NCBI GenBank assembly: GCA_946122785.1
Contig: CAMGYJ010000003.1
Coordinates: 31,513,811-31,577,810 of the forward strand
Direction: 5' to 3'
Source: Linum tenue
Taxonomy: Eukaryota > Streptophyta > Magnoliopsida > Malpighiales > Linaceae
DNA length: 64,000 nucleotides
Within the stretch, counting starts at the first letter, position 1. The number at the start of each line of letters is the position of its first letter. Shown in pieces: positions 1 to 11,318 of the stretch. The translations under genes were made by a program, and so were the position numbers. The notes below the pieces were generated by a model. It did no database searches and was not told the origin of the DNA. It saw only the letters and a program-made list of their open reading frames with translations.

Positions 1-1946
1 AAAAATGGACAACGAACAAGTGACATGATCTCTAGCATCAGTGTCTAGAAACTAACATTTACAAGTTCCATAGGATGCATGATGATGTATTTAGGTATAA
101 TGAGTTTACCTCTATGATCCAGATTTACTAACATGTATCTACCTATTGAATTAACTATTGGATGTTGTTGTGTTATTGATGGAGAAGTCATACTTGGACC
201 AGGTGAGTATGGAGAATTAATATGGCAAAGCAGTTTCTAGAGCCTACATAGATAATCAGCAAAATTTAAACCACTTATAAACTTAGTCACAAATTTTTTC
301 TCTCTTATATTATCTCTACATCTATATTCAACCACATACACAGTTAGGGATAGGTAAAGATTGCACTAATTCTTCCCAATAGAGCTTTAATTTAGCATTG
401 TCTTGACTAGAAACACTATTGACCAGACTTGGATCGAGAGATCCAAGGATCATGAAATGAACAGCGGTGTTGCTATGTTCCTAAGCAGGGTAGTTTTCAT
501 ATGATGGATTTGGTGTCGCAGTGATCCACTGGTGAACCAACTTTTTTTTTTTTTTTTTGCTTTTCGAACAACCAAGACTATCCTATTCCACATATTATAA
601 TTATTTGTTCCTGTAAAGCTTGATCGGAAGCCAAGGCACTTTCCGTCAGCTCGATCAAGCAATCAAGGTCGTCCTTGGAGGGTCATTCTGAGCCTATCGA
701 ACCAGACTTTGAAATCAATTGACGCATGATCGAATTCACGCATAGTAAATTTTGAACGTCTCTATGAAATACTGAGAAACACGATAGATCTACAACTAAA
801 TTACTACTAGATACTTGACTTCTTATTCGATAATGAAAATCAAAGAACAAAGTACATATTTTTGTAATGATGAAATAAACCGTAAACCTACCCAACCCTG
901 GGCATCGGCCTCTCCACTCCTACTTGGACTCTACCGCTAGCTACTTTTTGACTAATCAACCCATGATAACAATAATAACCCCACCCTCTAAGCATAATAC
1001 GATGGGCCCACTTCATCACCCATAATGGACCCATAGACATGTTAATGCTACATATCAAATATGTCAAAAGAACACAATCTAACGTCAAACCGGGCAAATT
1101 ATAAGGTATTGTCAAAACATGCCCTCCAAATGATCTAGAAACGATGTATATTAAGCATCCACAACTTTGATATCCTATTTAACTTTAATGATCATTTGGC
1201 AAGAAGAACTATGAAAAGTTCAATGCCCATTTTTCATATATCCAAATTGAGTTTCCTGAAAATAGTATGAGATAATAGGTTTCACTTCCACATTAATCAT
1301 TTTCAGGTTACCATTAATAGAGTCTGAGTGAAGAGTTGTTATGTGTAACACTTGTTTATAACCTAGCAATTTCGTCACATTGTCAATCCCATAACACTCC
1401 TAACAGAACAAAGTTTGATCCCAACCACAATCCTAAAATAATAGATTGACAATCCTTACGGTAATTCATTGGAATGAGAGGGAAATGTGGACAAGTTTGG
1501 CTTTCAGTTTTCTTCTTTGTAAACCAGCTTGTAATGTATTCTAGTAAAAACAAATACTTTCACCTGTAGATTTAAATCAACACTAACGCTTCTGCTAACT
1601 TGAAAACAATTCATGAAATTTCCAATACTAACAACAAATATTTTGCATGAAATTCTAGCGGATGACCACTACTGTTGTTATCTTGGAAAAAGATTTGAGC
1701 TATTATTATTCGTAGTGTCAAAAGTTGGGCATACCAATACCAGTCTATACTCTGCATAAATTTTGATCAACACTTGGATACATCCATCAAATAGCGCAGG
1801 GATGATCGAGAAATCATCTCCACTAAGATGACTAGCACATTCGGATTACACTGCAAATCTTGAAGCAATGACCAATGAGTCCTGCAATGATGAGATCGCC
1901 ACTTGTGCAATTCACGTAAGGCGGAGCTCCCTGGAGCAATTGGAAT
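1..1946. other. Intergenic, nothing recognised
   Basis: AT-rich sequence with only short open frames in all six frames. I see no exon-like stretch with family resemblance, no terminal repeats and no RNA gene. Confidence 0.5.
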
Positions 1947-1954
1947 GCTGCCAG

Positions 1955-3143
1955 TCTAGGGGTGTTGACATGGCGCCAACAAGGTGACAACAAGGCAGCT
2001 GCACATGTGGCATGTATCGAAGACTAGTAGCATAGAGATGCTCCTAGGATTCTCCACCTAAATGAGAGCTTAATGGTGCACTTATGGGCTACATTATGGT
2101 AGTATTAATAGAGTGCATTATGGGGGGACTTTATGGGGTGTATTGATGTAGTAGAGGGACATTATGAGGGGCATTGATGCCTTGTATGAGGAGAGGCCTA
2201 TATAAGGAGCCATCTCCCTCACTTGTAACTCATCCATCATTTTTGTGAGCAATACAACTATAGAGTTTCTCCCATCTTCTTGTGTCTTGTTCTTGTGAGT
2301 TGAGTGAGTTTGAGAGCTTGTGAGAAGGCTGCCTAGCATCTCTAACGGAATTGAGGGCTAGGGCCGCACGACCAAGAGTAAGGCCGTGACAGTGTACATG
2401 GGTCGGGTGGTTCGGGTTTAGGCATTTTAATCACCCGACCCATGCACTACGGTTTGGGAAATATTAAACCCAAACCCACCCAAAAAAATCTAAACCCTAC
2501 GGTTTGTTTCTAATTGGGTTGGGTCGGGTTGGCGATATTTTTAAGTAAAAACCCAACCTAACACAAAATATGTAATTATTCTACATCATAAAAATATTTT
2601 ATAACAAATTAAAAATTCAAACGAATAAACCGAGGTGAAAAGTATCAAAATTCACAAATAAGGTTTTAATTTTAATAAAATTTGATTTACTTCAACTTAT
2701 GTCTAGTTTTTTTCACGACATTTGTTGAAATAGGCTAAAAAGGTTACAAATAAACGCATCCATAATATGATATTCTTTTAAAATTGTACACAAGAAAAAA
2801 AAAATTACGTGAATCATTAAATATATGTCTAAACTTTAAGTCGAAGAATGCATTAGATTAGTGAGACTTTAAGAGAAAAACATGGCGAAATATCTTAATT
2901 TTCTCATAAGTATGACTATATACGACATAAATATTTTTTGGGTACGAACTCATACAAATAATTGGAACACGAGTTGGGTCGGGTTCTACGGGTTGTGTAA
3001 TCCAAAATCCAAACCCAACCCAAAAGAGGCGGGTTGTGCAAAAGAAAACCCTCACCCAACCCAAAACCTTCGATTTAGCGATAAATACAGGTGGGTTGGG
3101 TTGGACGGGTGGGTCGGTTTGCGGGTGTGTTTGTTCACCCCTA
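1955..3143. mobile_element. hAT-type MITE interrupted by a solo LTR
   Basis: The right end reads CACCCCTA and the left end TAGGGGTG, so the element has hAT-like termini. The interior next to each end is rich in GGGTCGGG and GGGTTGGG motifs. The flanks carry GCTGCCAG (1947-1954) and GCTGCCAC (3144-3151), a 7/8 match fitting the 8-bp duplication made by hAT transposases. The left end is split after TAGGGGTGT by the solo LTR at 1966-2391 and resumes with GTGTACATGGG. No coding capacity is visible, so this is a non-autonomous element. Confidence 0.6.
1966..2391 (+). mobile_element. Solo LTR (same family as 28313-31412)
   Basis: This segment is clearly related, in opposite orientation, to the two LTRs of the Gag/protease element at 28.3-31.4 kb; the match is strongest from about 2150 to 2391. 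It runs from TGACATGG to CGTGACA, so it has TG...CA ends, and it is flanked by GTGT on both sides (1962-1965 and 2392-2395), a 4-bp target duplication. No internal domain remains, so it is a solo LTR formed by LTR-LTR recombination. A TATA-like CTATATAAGG lies near 2210. Confidence 0.75.
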
Positions 3144-3516
3144 GCTGCCACTGATGTTTAGGCCATACAACTGAACTTTAGAACTAACCATCGCCAGGTC
3201 ACCAATCAAAGCCCAAATCGCTGAGAACAAAATGACCATCCACAGAAGTAATGCAATGGGGGAGACAAGCTCGATCCTCAAGACCAAGACCATAACAACA
3301 GCATTTTACATAAATCTGTAAAACCTGCAAATATATTTTACCAGTCTAGTAGGGTAGCAAGTAAAATGGTCCATACAAACATAATCCAACGGAAAAAAAA
3401 CATAACTGCCTTGAAGAACCAAGGCGTAAGAGCTACACTGCTGCTACGGAAAACAAAATAGACACAACTTTGATGAAACAAAACTCCCAAAACCTTCATC
3501 AACTTGTCCAGGAATC

Positions 3517-5089
<1,573 letters not shown>

Positions 5090-5170
5090 GGTTGTCTTCT
5101 TGTTCCTTCCTCTCCCTCCCTTCTACAGAAGCTGCGAACCGAGAGCGTATCAACGAGCATTCGCGGAGAA

Positions 5171-5267
5171 TTTATATACGCCACCCAAATCCCAATCTAG
5201 GGTTTTGGCTTTCTTGGGCCAACTCGATTTGTGGGCTTGGGCAGCACGGAGTGGTCTGGTATGGGCC
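5171..5267 (-). promoter_or_regulatory. RPL19 promoter: TATA, telo-box and site II motifs
   Basis: Read on the minus strand, a TATATAAA box (5178-5171) lies about 80 bp before the ATG. Upstream is a telo-box AAACCCTA (5205-5198) and three site II type TGGGCY/GCCCA motifs (5215-5220, 5232-5237, 5262-5267). Telo-box plus site II is the known arrangement that coordinates plant ribosomal-protein genes with cell proliferation (TCP factors). Confidence 0.75.
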
Positions 5268-5279
5268 CATAAAGTAAAA

Positions 5280-6541
5280 TAAACAGATGCATGGGTCGGG
5301 CCTTTTGGCTTATGGTTTCTTTACTTCTTACTTGCAAGTTACTCTTCATAATGATGAAAATGAAATTTGGGAATTGCGTGTTGATAGAAAGGATTTCAAA
5401 GTGATTGTTCTACATTATTGTTCTATTTTATTTTGATGAATGATTTGGATTAACTCAAAAGACATTCAAAAACTCATCCATCAATCTGGCATCCAACATC
5501 ATAACTCTTGCAAACCAAATATTATACGTTGGCGCGATTTCTTACAAATACCACATTTAAAATATGAGTTCTCAAAAGCATGTATCTTACATCATTAGAT
5601 GTTTATTATTATTAGCGATGCCTTATAAATCTGATGCTTTCCTTAAAAATATAATTGATTAATCAGTAAAGTCAATGAATACATTCTCTTTGTATTTTCG
5701 GGTAAGTTATGAGGTGGTCAAATGTGAATTATTATATTATATAGATCACTAAAGTCAATGAATTCCAGGCAAAGTTGTGAGGTGGTCAATTGTTATACTG
5801 TATATAAGCAAGTACTTATTGATTGGGCTCCAAGCAAGCATATTCACTAGTCGTATTTTGGCAAGGCGAAGACTGTTGGATGTGGCGCCTCTCATTTGCA
5901 CCGCCACATCCAAGGGGCTACTAAGAAGCTCCAATTACTTGGGAGGCAAGTCATATGTAGGAGGATTATGACACCGCACAATATGGATTTGGGTTTACAT
6001 GTCACCATATTTTAAAGTCGAATATGAATAATTTAATCATAATAGTTAGCTGCGCATTTTATTTAATCCTTTGAATAATAAACAGTCGGATATAGAATGT
6101 ATCTTGTCAAATGTGCAAGTGGTGAGTCGCTTACAAGGTTGTCGGGTTGATAGTTAATGGCCCGATCACTTTAGTCTAGTTTAGTTTGATATATGAAAAA
6201 GTCATTATATTATTCATATATTTATAAATTGTATCCAATCTCATCTAACACATTAATAATATAAATATTTCACCAAAACAACATAACGTACTTGGATTCA
6301 ATGTATAACTTCTATAACATCAATGTTCAACTTAGAATTCCAATTTCAAAATATAGAGTTAGACAAAGAAGAAAATCAGAAAAAGTGCATTTCACAAAGA
6401 AAAAAGAAGAAGGAAAAAAACGACGACGTCATGTGATCTCAGCATATCGACCCATGAATGTGTATGATCGGTTTTTCTTACTGTTATTTAAAAATACTAT
6501 CTCTCTCGATCCCACACAATTGTTGCCATTCTCAAATCCTT
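5280..6541. other. Intergenic upstream of RPL19
   Basis: No gene recognised. Two related segments at about 5665-5722 and 5750-5792 share AAAGTCAATGAAT and GTTRTGAGGTGGTCAA, a local direct duplication. The rest is AT-rich and unassigned. Confidence 0.4.
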
Positions 6542-6544
6542 TAA

Positions 6545-6797
6545 AGGTCGTTTGGATGAGGTTCTTAGGTGAGTACTTGTGACTCAAATAACTCAAAATA
6601 ACTTCTACACTCGTGTTATTTAAAAATAACTCATTTTACCTTTATGTTATTGTCAAATAGCACATATGAATGGTTCACCCTAACGAGATATTTTAAATAT
6701 CATATGTCAAATTACCATTGAAATACCACATGAAAAACTCATGAGTTATTTGACTCTACAAATATTACATTGACAATTAATTCATCCAAACGACCCC
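6545..6797. mobile_element. Tourist-like (PIF/Harbinger) MITE
   Basis: A 253-bp element with inverted ends: AGGTCGTTTGGATGAG on the left and CATCCAAACGACCCC on the right. It is flanked on both sides by TAA (6542-6544 and 6798-6800), the 3-bp target duplication typical of PIF/Harbinger. There is no coding capacity. Confidence 0.75.
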
Positions 6798-6800
6798 TAA

Positions 6801-7149
6801 GACTATTTCCAATAGCAACTCAAAAAGTTCCAAAACTGGGGATGGACTTGGCATTTTAGCCCCACCAAAAGGGATTTTGTTCATTATTTATATATGTGGT
6901 AATAATTAATTAAAACGAACATTTCGATATTATTATTTTTAATTTGGATATTAAAATTAACTTCTAATATGACATCAATGACGAAAACAAACAACTAAAC
7001 ACACAACTAATTAGACACGCAAGTCTAGAAACATCGACTTCTATACAATTAACCTCGCGGGAGAGGTTAAGAGGGAATGGTGAGTGGTGATTATAGACTA
7101 TAGAGGTGAAGGAATGTTTTTTTTTTGGTAAGAAGAGATGAAGGAATTA
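6801..7149. other. Short intergenic spacer, nothing recognised
   Basis: AT-rich sequence between the MITE and the foldback element. No gene or repeat structure seen. Confidence 0.4.
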
Positions 7150-8392
7150 AGGATTAATTCCCTAAATACACATTAAACTAAACCAAATTCCTAAACTACC
7201 ACACTTATAAAAAAAATTCCCAAAATACCTAAGTTTGGAGTGGTTCGAGTTTGAGGAACTCGAACTACTAACCGGTTCGAGTGTAGAAGACTCGATCTAC
7301 ACGTAAATCGATGATATAAGCCTCGAACCATGTGGGGCTGAAGTGGTTCGAGTTCAGTGAACTCGAACCACTACTTTGAAATTTCCAATCACCATAACTT
7401 TGTCCTCGGTTATCCGATCGTAGCAAACTTTTTTTTCATTTCGCATAACTTTTCGAGGACTACAACTTTTATAATAGAAATATTTTCAGAATATATGTGA
7501 AAATGTGAAAATTAAAGTTAAAGTTACTCCCAAAACCCCTTATATTAAAAACTATTCCTATTTTGAAAATTTATTCCTAGTAAATGTTGTAGTACTCAAA
7601 AAATTATGCAAAATAAAAAAAAACTTTGCGACGTTTGGATTGCGGAGCACAAAGTTATGATCCTCCAAAGTTTGACAAATTTGAAAATTTGCTCGTTTAA
7701 TTTATGGGTAGCAAATGACGTTTTCTAAGATAGCCATCCAAAAATGTCTTGTTTGTAAAAATATTGCTCTTTTGGCAGAAATTTCCTATATATAAAAAAA
7801 ATTCATGTGCCTTCGCCCCGAGAAAATGTCATTTGTTACCCCTAAACGAGCAATTTTTCGATTTTGCCAAACTTTAGAGGATCATAACTTTGTGCTCCGT
7901 AATCCAAACGTTGCAATGTTTTTTTTTATTTTGCATAATTTTTTGAGTACTACAACATTTACTAGGAATAAATTTTCAAAATAGGAATAGTTTTTAATAT
8001 AAGGGGTTTTGGGAGTAACTTTAACTTTAATTTTCACATTTTCACATATATTCTGAAAATATTTCTATTATAAAAGTTGTAGTCCTCGAAAAGTTATGCG
8101 AAATGAAAAAAAAGTTTGCTACGATCGGATAACCGAGGACAAAGTTATGGTGATTGGAAATTTCAAAGTAGTGGTTCGAGTTCACTGAACTCGAACCACT
8201 TCAGCCCCACATGGTTCGAGGCTTATATCATCGATTTACGTGTAGATCGAGTCTTCTACACTCGAACCGGTTAGTAGTTCGAGTTCCTCAAACTCGAACC
8301 ACTCCAAACTTAGGTATTTTGGGAATTTTTTTTATAAGTGTGGTAGTTTAGGAATTTGGTTTAGTTTAATGTGTATTTAGGGAATTAATCCG
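7150..8392. repeat. Foldback element 1 (1.24 kb inverted repeat)
   Basis: The segment is one large inverted repeat: a left arm of about 570 bp (7150-7728), a short unmatched centre (about 7729-7819) and a right arm (7820-8392) that is its near-perfect reverse complement. The ends read GGATTAATTCCCTAAATACA. Just inside the ends each arm has a cassette of small palindromes built on GGTTCGAG...CTCGAACC, for example GGTTCGAGTTCA followed by TGAACTCGAACC. Further in is AT-rich arm sequence shared with the element at 26.3 kb. No protein is encoded. Long TIRs suggest a non-autonomous Mutator-like foldback element; the flanking duplication is not clear (AAGGAATTA versus TTAGAATTA). Confidence 0.8.
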
Positions 8393-8604
8393 TTAGAATT
8401 AATTGGCCGCTAAAAAAATGGCCACTAGGGGTGGTTTGCTTCGTGGATTTAAAAATGAGGGTTTTGTAATTTAAAAACTCAAGGATTTATTAAAGATTTG
8501 AGGCATCATGGATTTGTAACAATCATTTGTTTGTTGGGATGCTTTTATCATGAATTTAAAGGTGTGGGATTTACTACTTGAAGTAAAAAATTACATTACT
8601 CTCC

Positions 8605-8677
8605 TTTTCTATATGTTTGACATGTTTATGATATGTACACAAAACAAGGACAAAACTTCAAAATTACCTTACTATAA
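8605..8677. repeat. First copy of a 73-bp tandem repeat
   Basis: TTTTCTATATGTTTGA followed by ATGTTTATGATATGTACACA appears here and again from 10143. Subtracting the 1,465 bp of Pack-MULE and duplicated target leaves a 73-bp period, so the host sequence held a tandem duplication before the Pack-MULE landed at its second junction. Confidence 0.6.
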
Positions 8678-8681
8678 TTTT

Positions 8682-10137
8682 GGCAAAATACACTTGTATA
8701 GCCAAAACTTTGACGGTTTGGCCAAATATAGCCACTTTTGACGAAATACCAAAAATAGCCACTTCCGTCCAATTGTTTGACGGTGTTAGTTAACGTGCTG
8801 ACTGTACTAACGGAAAAGCTGAAATGTCAATGTTTTGGTCAATAAAAATATGAGGTGGAATTAACCGTAAAAATAAAAAATAATCTTTTTTATATTCTCT
8901 CTCTCCCTCATCCGCGGCGCCATCGACGACTTCCCTTTCATCTCCATGGACACCGAGTTCCCCGGCGTCGTCTTCCGCCCCCCCCCCCCCCTCCTACCCA
9001 GACCAAGCCGTTCTACCAGCAGAGGAACCCCTCCGACCACTACGAGATCCTCAAATCAAACGTCGACGCGCTCAATCTCATCCAGGTCGGCCTCACCCTC
9101 TCCGATTCCGAAGGCAACTTGCCGGATCTAGGGACCGGAGGCAGGCAGAGGTTCATCTGGGAGTTCAACTTCAGGGACTTCGACGTGGAGAGTGACTCCC
9201 ACGCGCCGGACTCCATCGAGCTGCTGCGGCGGCAGGGGATCAATTTCTCGAGGAATAAGGTGGAAGGGGTTGACTCGGGCTGGTTCGCGGAGCTGATGAT
9301 GTCGTCGGGACTCGTCTGCAACGAGTCGGTGAGCTGGGTGACGTTCCACAGCGGTGGGTGATTGTGAAATCGACAGTGGTGGCGAGACTCCTCTTCCACC
9401 ACTCGAGCACCAGATCGAGAATCCGATAGCCGCAGAGGAGGAGCCGGTGGTTCAGGAGGCGGAGTAGACGACGACTTCGGCGGCGTCGACGACGGCTTCG
9501 TTGACAGGTGGTCAAAGTTTGGAGTGGAGTCGCACATGGAATTGGGCTTGGTTTGATTCCCTAGCTTTCTCCATTTCCATCTTTTCGGCTTTTTACCTCC
9601 TGGTGCTAGTGTAAGGGTGTTAGGGTTTTCGAATTGGGAAGTTCGGTAGTACAGAATTGGAGGCGATTTTGGGAAAGTGAGAAAGAGAGATGAGTTAGTT
9701 GTGGTGGTGGTGATTTTGGGAATTTGCTGCCCACAGGAGGAACGGAGAGGACGAGAAGGGGATCCGCGGCAGACTCGGTGGGCGGGTGGGTTGACTGTTG
9801 CCGCCGGAGCTGGGGAAGACGATGGAGCTGGGAAGATGGGTCTTGCGAAGTAAGAATTATGAGGGTAATTTTTTTTTTTTAATTTATTATGTGTAAATAT
9901 TAATAATTGAAATATCTGACGTGTCGCTTATTTGGCAATAACATGTCCGCTGAGTTGTTGCCTAGTCAGCGAACCGTCAAATAAGTTGACGGTGTTAATA
10001 ACACCGTTAAAGTTTGTAACGGAAATGGCTATATTTGTCATGAAACTTTGAAAATTCTGGTTATTATTGGTATTTCTCCAAAAGTGGCTATTATTGTCAC
10101 AAACGTCAAAGTTTTGGCTACTCAAGTGTATTTTGCC
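8682..10137. mobile_element. Pack-MULE 1 carrying a CAF1 deadenylase fragment
   Basis: A 1,456-bp element bounded by GGCAAAATACACTTG and CAAGTGTATTTTGCC, with degenerate inverted similarity continuing about 100 bp inward (GCCAAAACTTT, AATAGCCACTTT and matching right-hand motifs). It is flanked by a perfect 9-bp duplication TATAATTTT (8673-8681 and 10138-10146), the hallmark of Mutator-like transposases. The AT-rich ends enclose a GC-rich cargo at about 8900-9860 that includes a fragment of a CAF1 gene. No transposase is present. The element at 18837-20710 has the same termini with different cargo. Confidence 0.88.
8907..9351 (+). pseudogene. Captured CAF1/POP2 deadenylase fragment
   Basis: Reading from 8907 the frame gives [20 protein letters not shown], which is the first conserved block of CAF1 (CCR4-NOT subunit 7/8) with the DxE metal ligands of the DEDD nuclease. 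A run of 14 C at 8978-8991 shifts the frame. The next frame continues with [20 protein letters not shown], then [29 protein letters not shown] and [20 protein letters not shown], ending at FHS before the family motif AYDFGYL. The fragment is therefore the N-terminal half of the nuclease domain, frameshifted and truncated, and cannot make an active enzyme. It lies wholly within Pack-MULE 1, so it was acquired by transduplication. Confidence 0.9.
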
Positions 10138-10153
10138 TATAATTTTCTATATG

Positions 10154-10843
10154 TTTGATATGTTTATGATATGTACACAAAACAAAGACAATACATACTA
10201 ATAAGCATAATGTTGCCACATGGACATATATTAGAATCGGGAGAACAAAAAATTACACGTTCCATGAAAAGGTCAAAGAAAACTAGAACACAAGAAATGA
10301 TATAAAAAAATCTAACTCATGTTTGCACATTAATTGAACGTTTATATTATTCATTTATTGTTAATTATAATGTATAATAGTTAAATTTGAGGGCAACCTT
10401 GGAATATTAAAAGTGCATGAGGGTATATGGGTAAAATCTCATCAAGAATTTATGTCATATTCCAAATCCCACATCAACATGTGGGATTTATAAGTCCGTG
10501 GGGTCCACGGATTTGGACCCTTAAAATCCGTGGGCCCCACGGATTTGGTCTCCAAAAAAGGTGCAAGCAAACAACGGATTGTACCTAAATCCTTGATAGT
10601 TGGTTTTTTGGTACCAAATCCATGTACCAAATCCTTGAAGCAAACGACCCCTAAAAAATTTAACTGAACATAATTTTTTCTTATTATTAATTGCCTACTG
10701 TCGGAGTTGGAAGTGGCGCGTGGAGGGGGAGTGCTCTGCACGCGCAGGGCGGTTTGGTTCCGTCCCACGAGGTTAATTGTACAGGAGTTTTTGTCCTTTT
10801 ATACATTTTCCCCTTCTATCAATGTATCTTTAGGAGTTTTTAC
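10154..10843. other. Right arm of the TIR element and spacer
   Basis: From 10154 to 10653 this is the right part of the TIR element, with CCGTGG/CCACGG motifs around 10490-10545. From 10654 to 10843 there is a short spacer in which nothing is recognised. Confidence 0.4.
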
Positions 10844-10846
10844 TTA

Positions 10847-11315
10847 GTGGTCGTTTGGAGAATATGAGTTTAAATCTAGAGATTGTCAACAATCTAAAGA
10901 TTCTAACTCTTTGGATTGTTGAAAATGGATTTTAAAATGTTTATTGTTTGATAACTATGATTATTAACATTCAATAAAAATATAAAAGTTAATTTTATAT
11001 TAAATAACATGTTTATTCTTAATAAAAAATTAGAGTGGTTCGACAAATATTAAAAACTTTGTTGATAAATATATTTAATATGATAAATAAATAAATGAAA
11101 GAGAAAAGGTAGGTGAAAAAAATCCTCACGAATCAAGATATAGAATCTCTCTGATTATGAGAGATTTGATATCCATAGATTTTAGAGATTTGAAATCTCT
11201 AAACCTAAAATCCATAATATAAAAAACAACAACAAAACATAACTTTCTACAAAATCGACGGATTCAATGAATCTGCCCTAAATTGAGTTTTTGTACCTTT
11301 TATGCAAACGATCCC
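10847..11315. mobile_element. Tourist-like MITE
   Basis: A 469-bp AT-rich element with ends GTGGTCGTTTGG and CAAACGATCCC in inverted orientation, flanked by TTA on both sides (10844-10846 and 11316-11318). This fits the PIF/Harbinger target duplication. No coding capacity. Its termini resemble those of the MITE at 6545-6797. Confidence 0.65.
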
Positions 11316-11318
11316 TTA

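Larger units (their letters stand above)
8426..10653. mobile_element. TIR element hosting the first Pack-MULE
   Basis: The left end TAGGGGTGGTTTGCTTC and the right end GAAGCAAACGACCCCTA form a terminal inverted repeat that continues as GGATTT...AAATCC. The Pack-MULE at 8682-10137 lies inside it. Without the insert the element would be about 760 bp. I could not find a convincing target duplication (left CTA, right TAA), so the superfamily (PIF/Harbinger or hAT) is not settled. Confidence 0.5.

Noticed and set aside
2858..3154. Open frames on both strands at the right end of the first MITE
   Set aside because: They are translations of GGGTTGGG repeat sequence inside the MITE, with no family resemblance.
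9040..9537. Long minus-strand open frame over the CAF1 fragment
   Set aside because: It is the antisense of GC-rich CAF1 coding sequence; the plus-strand frames match a known family.
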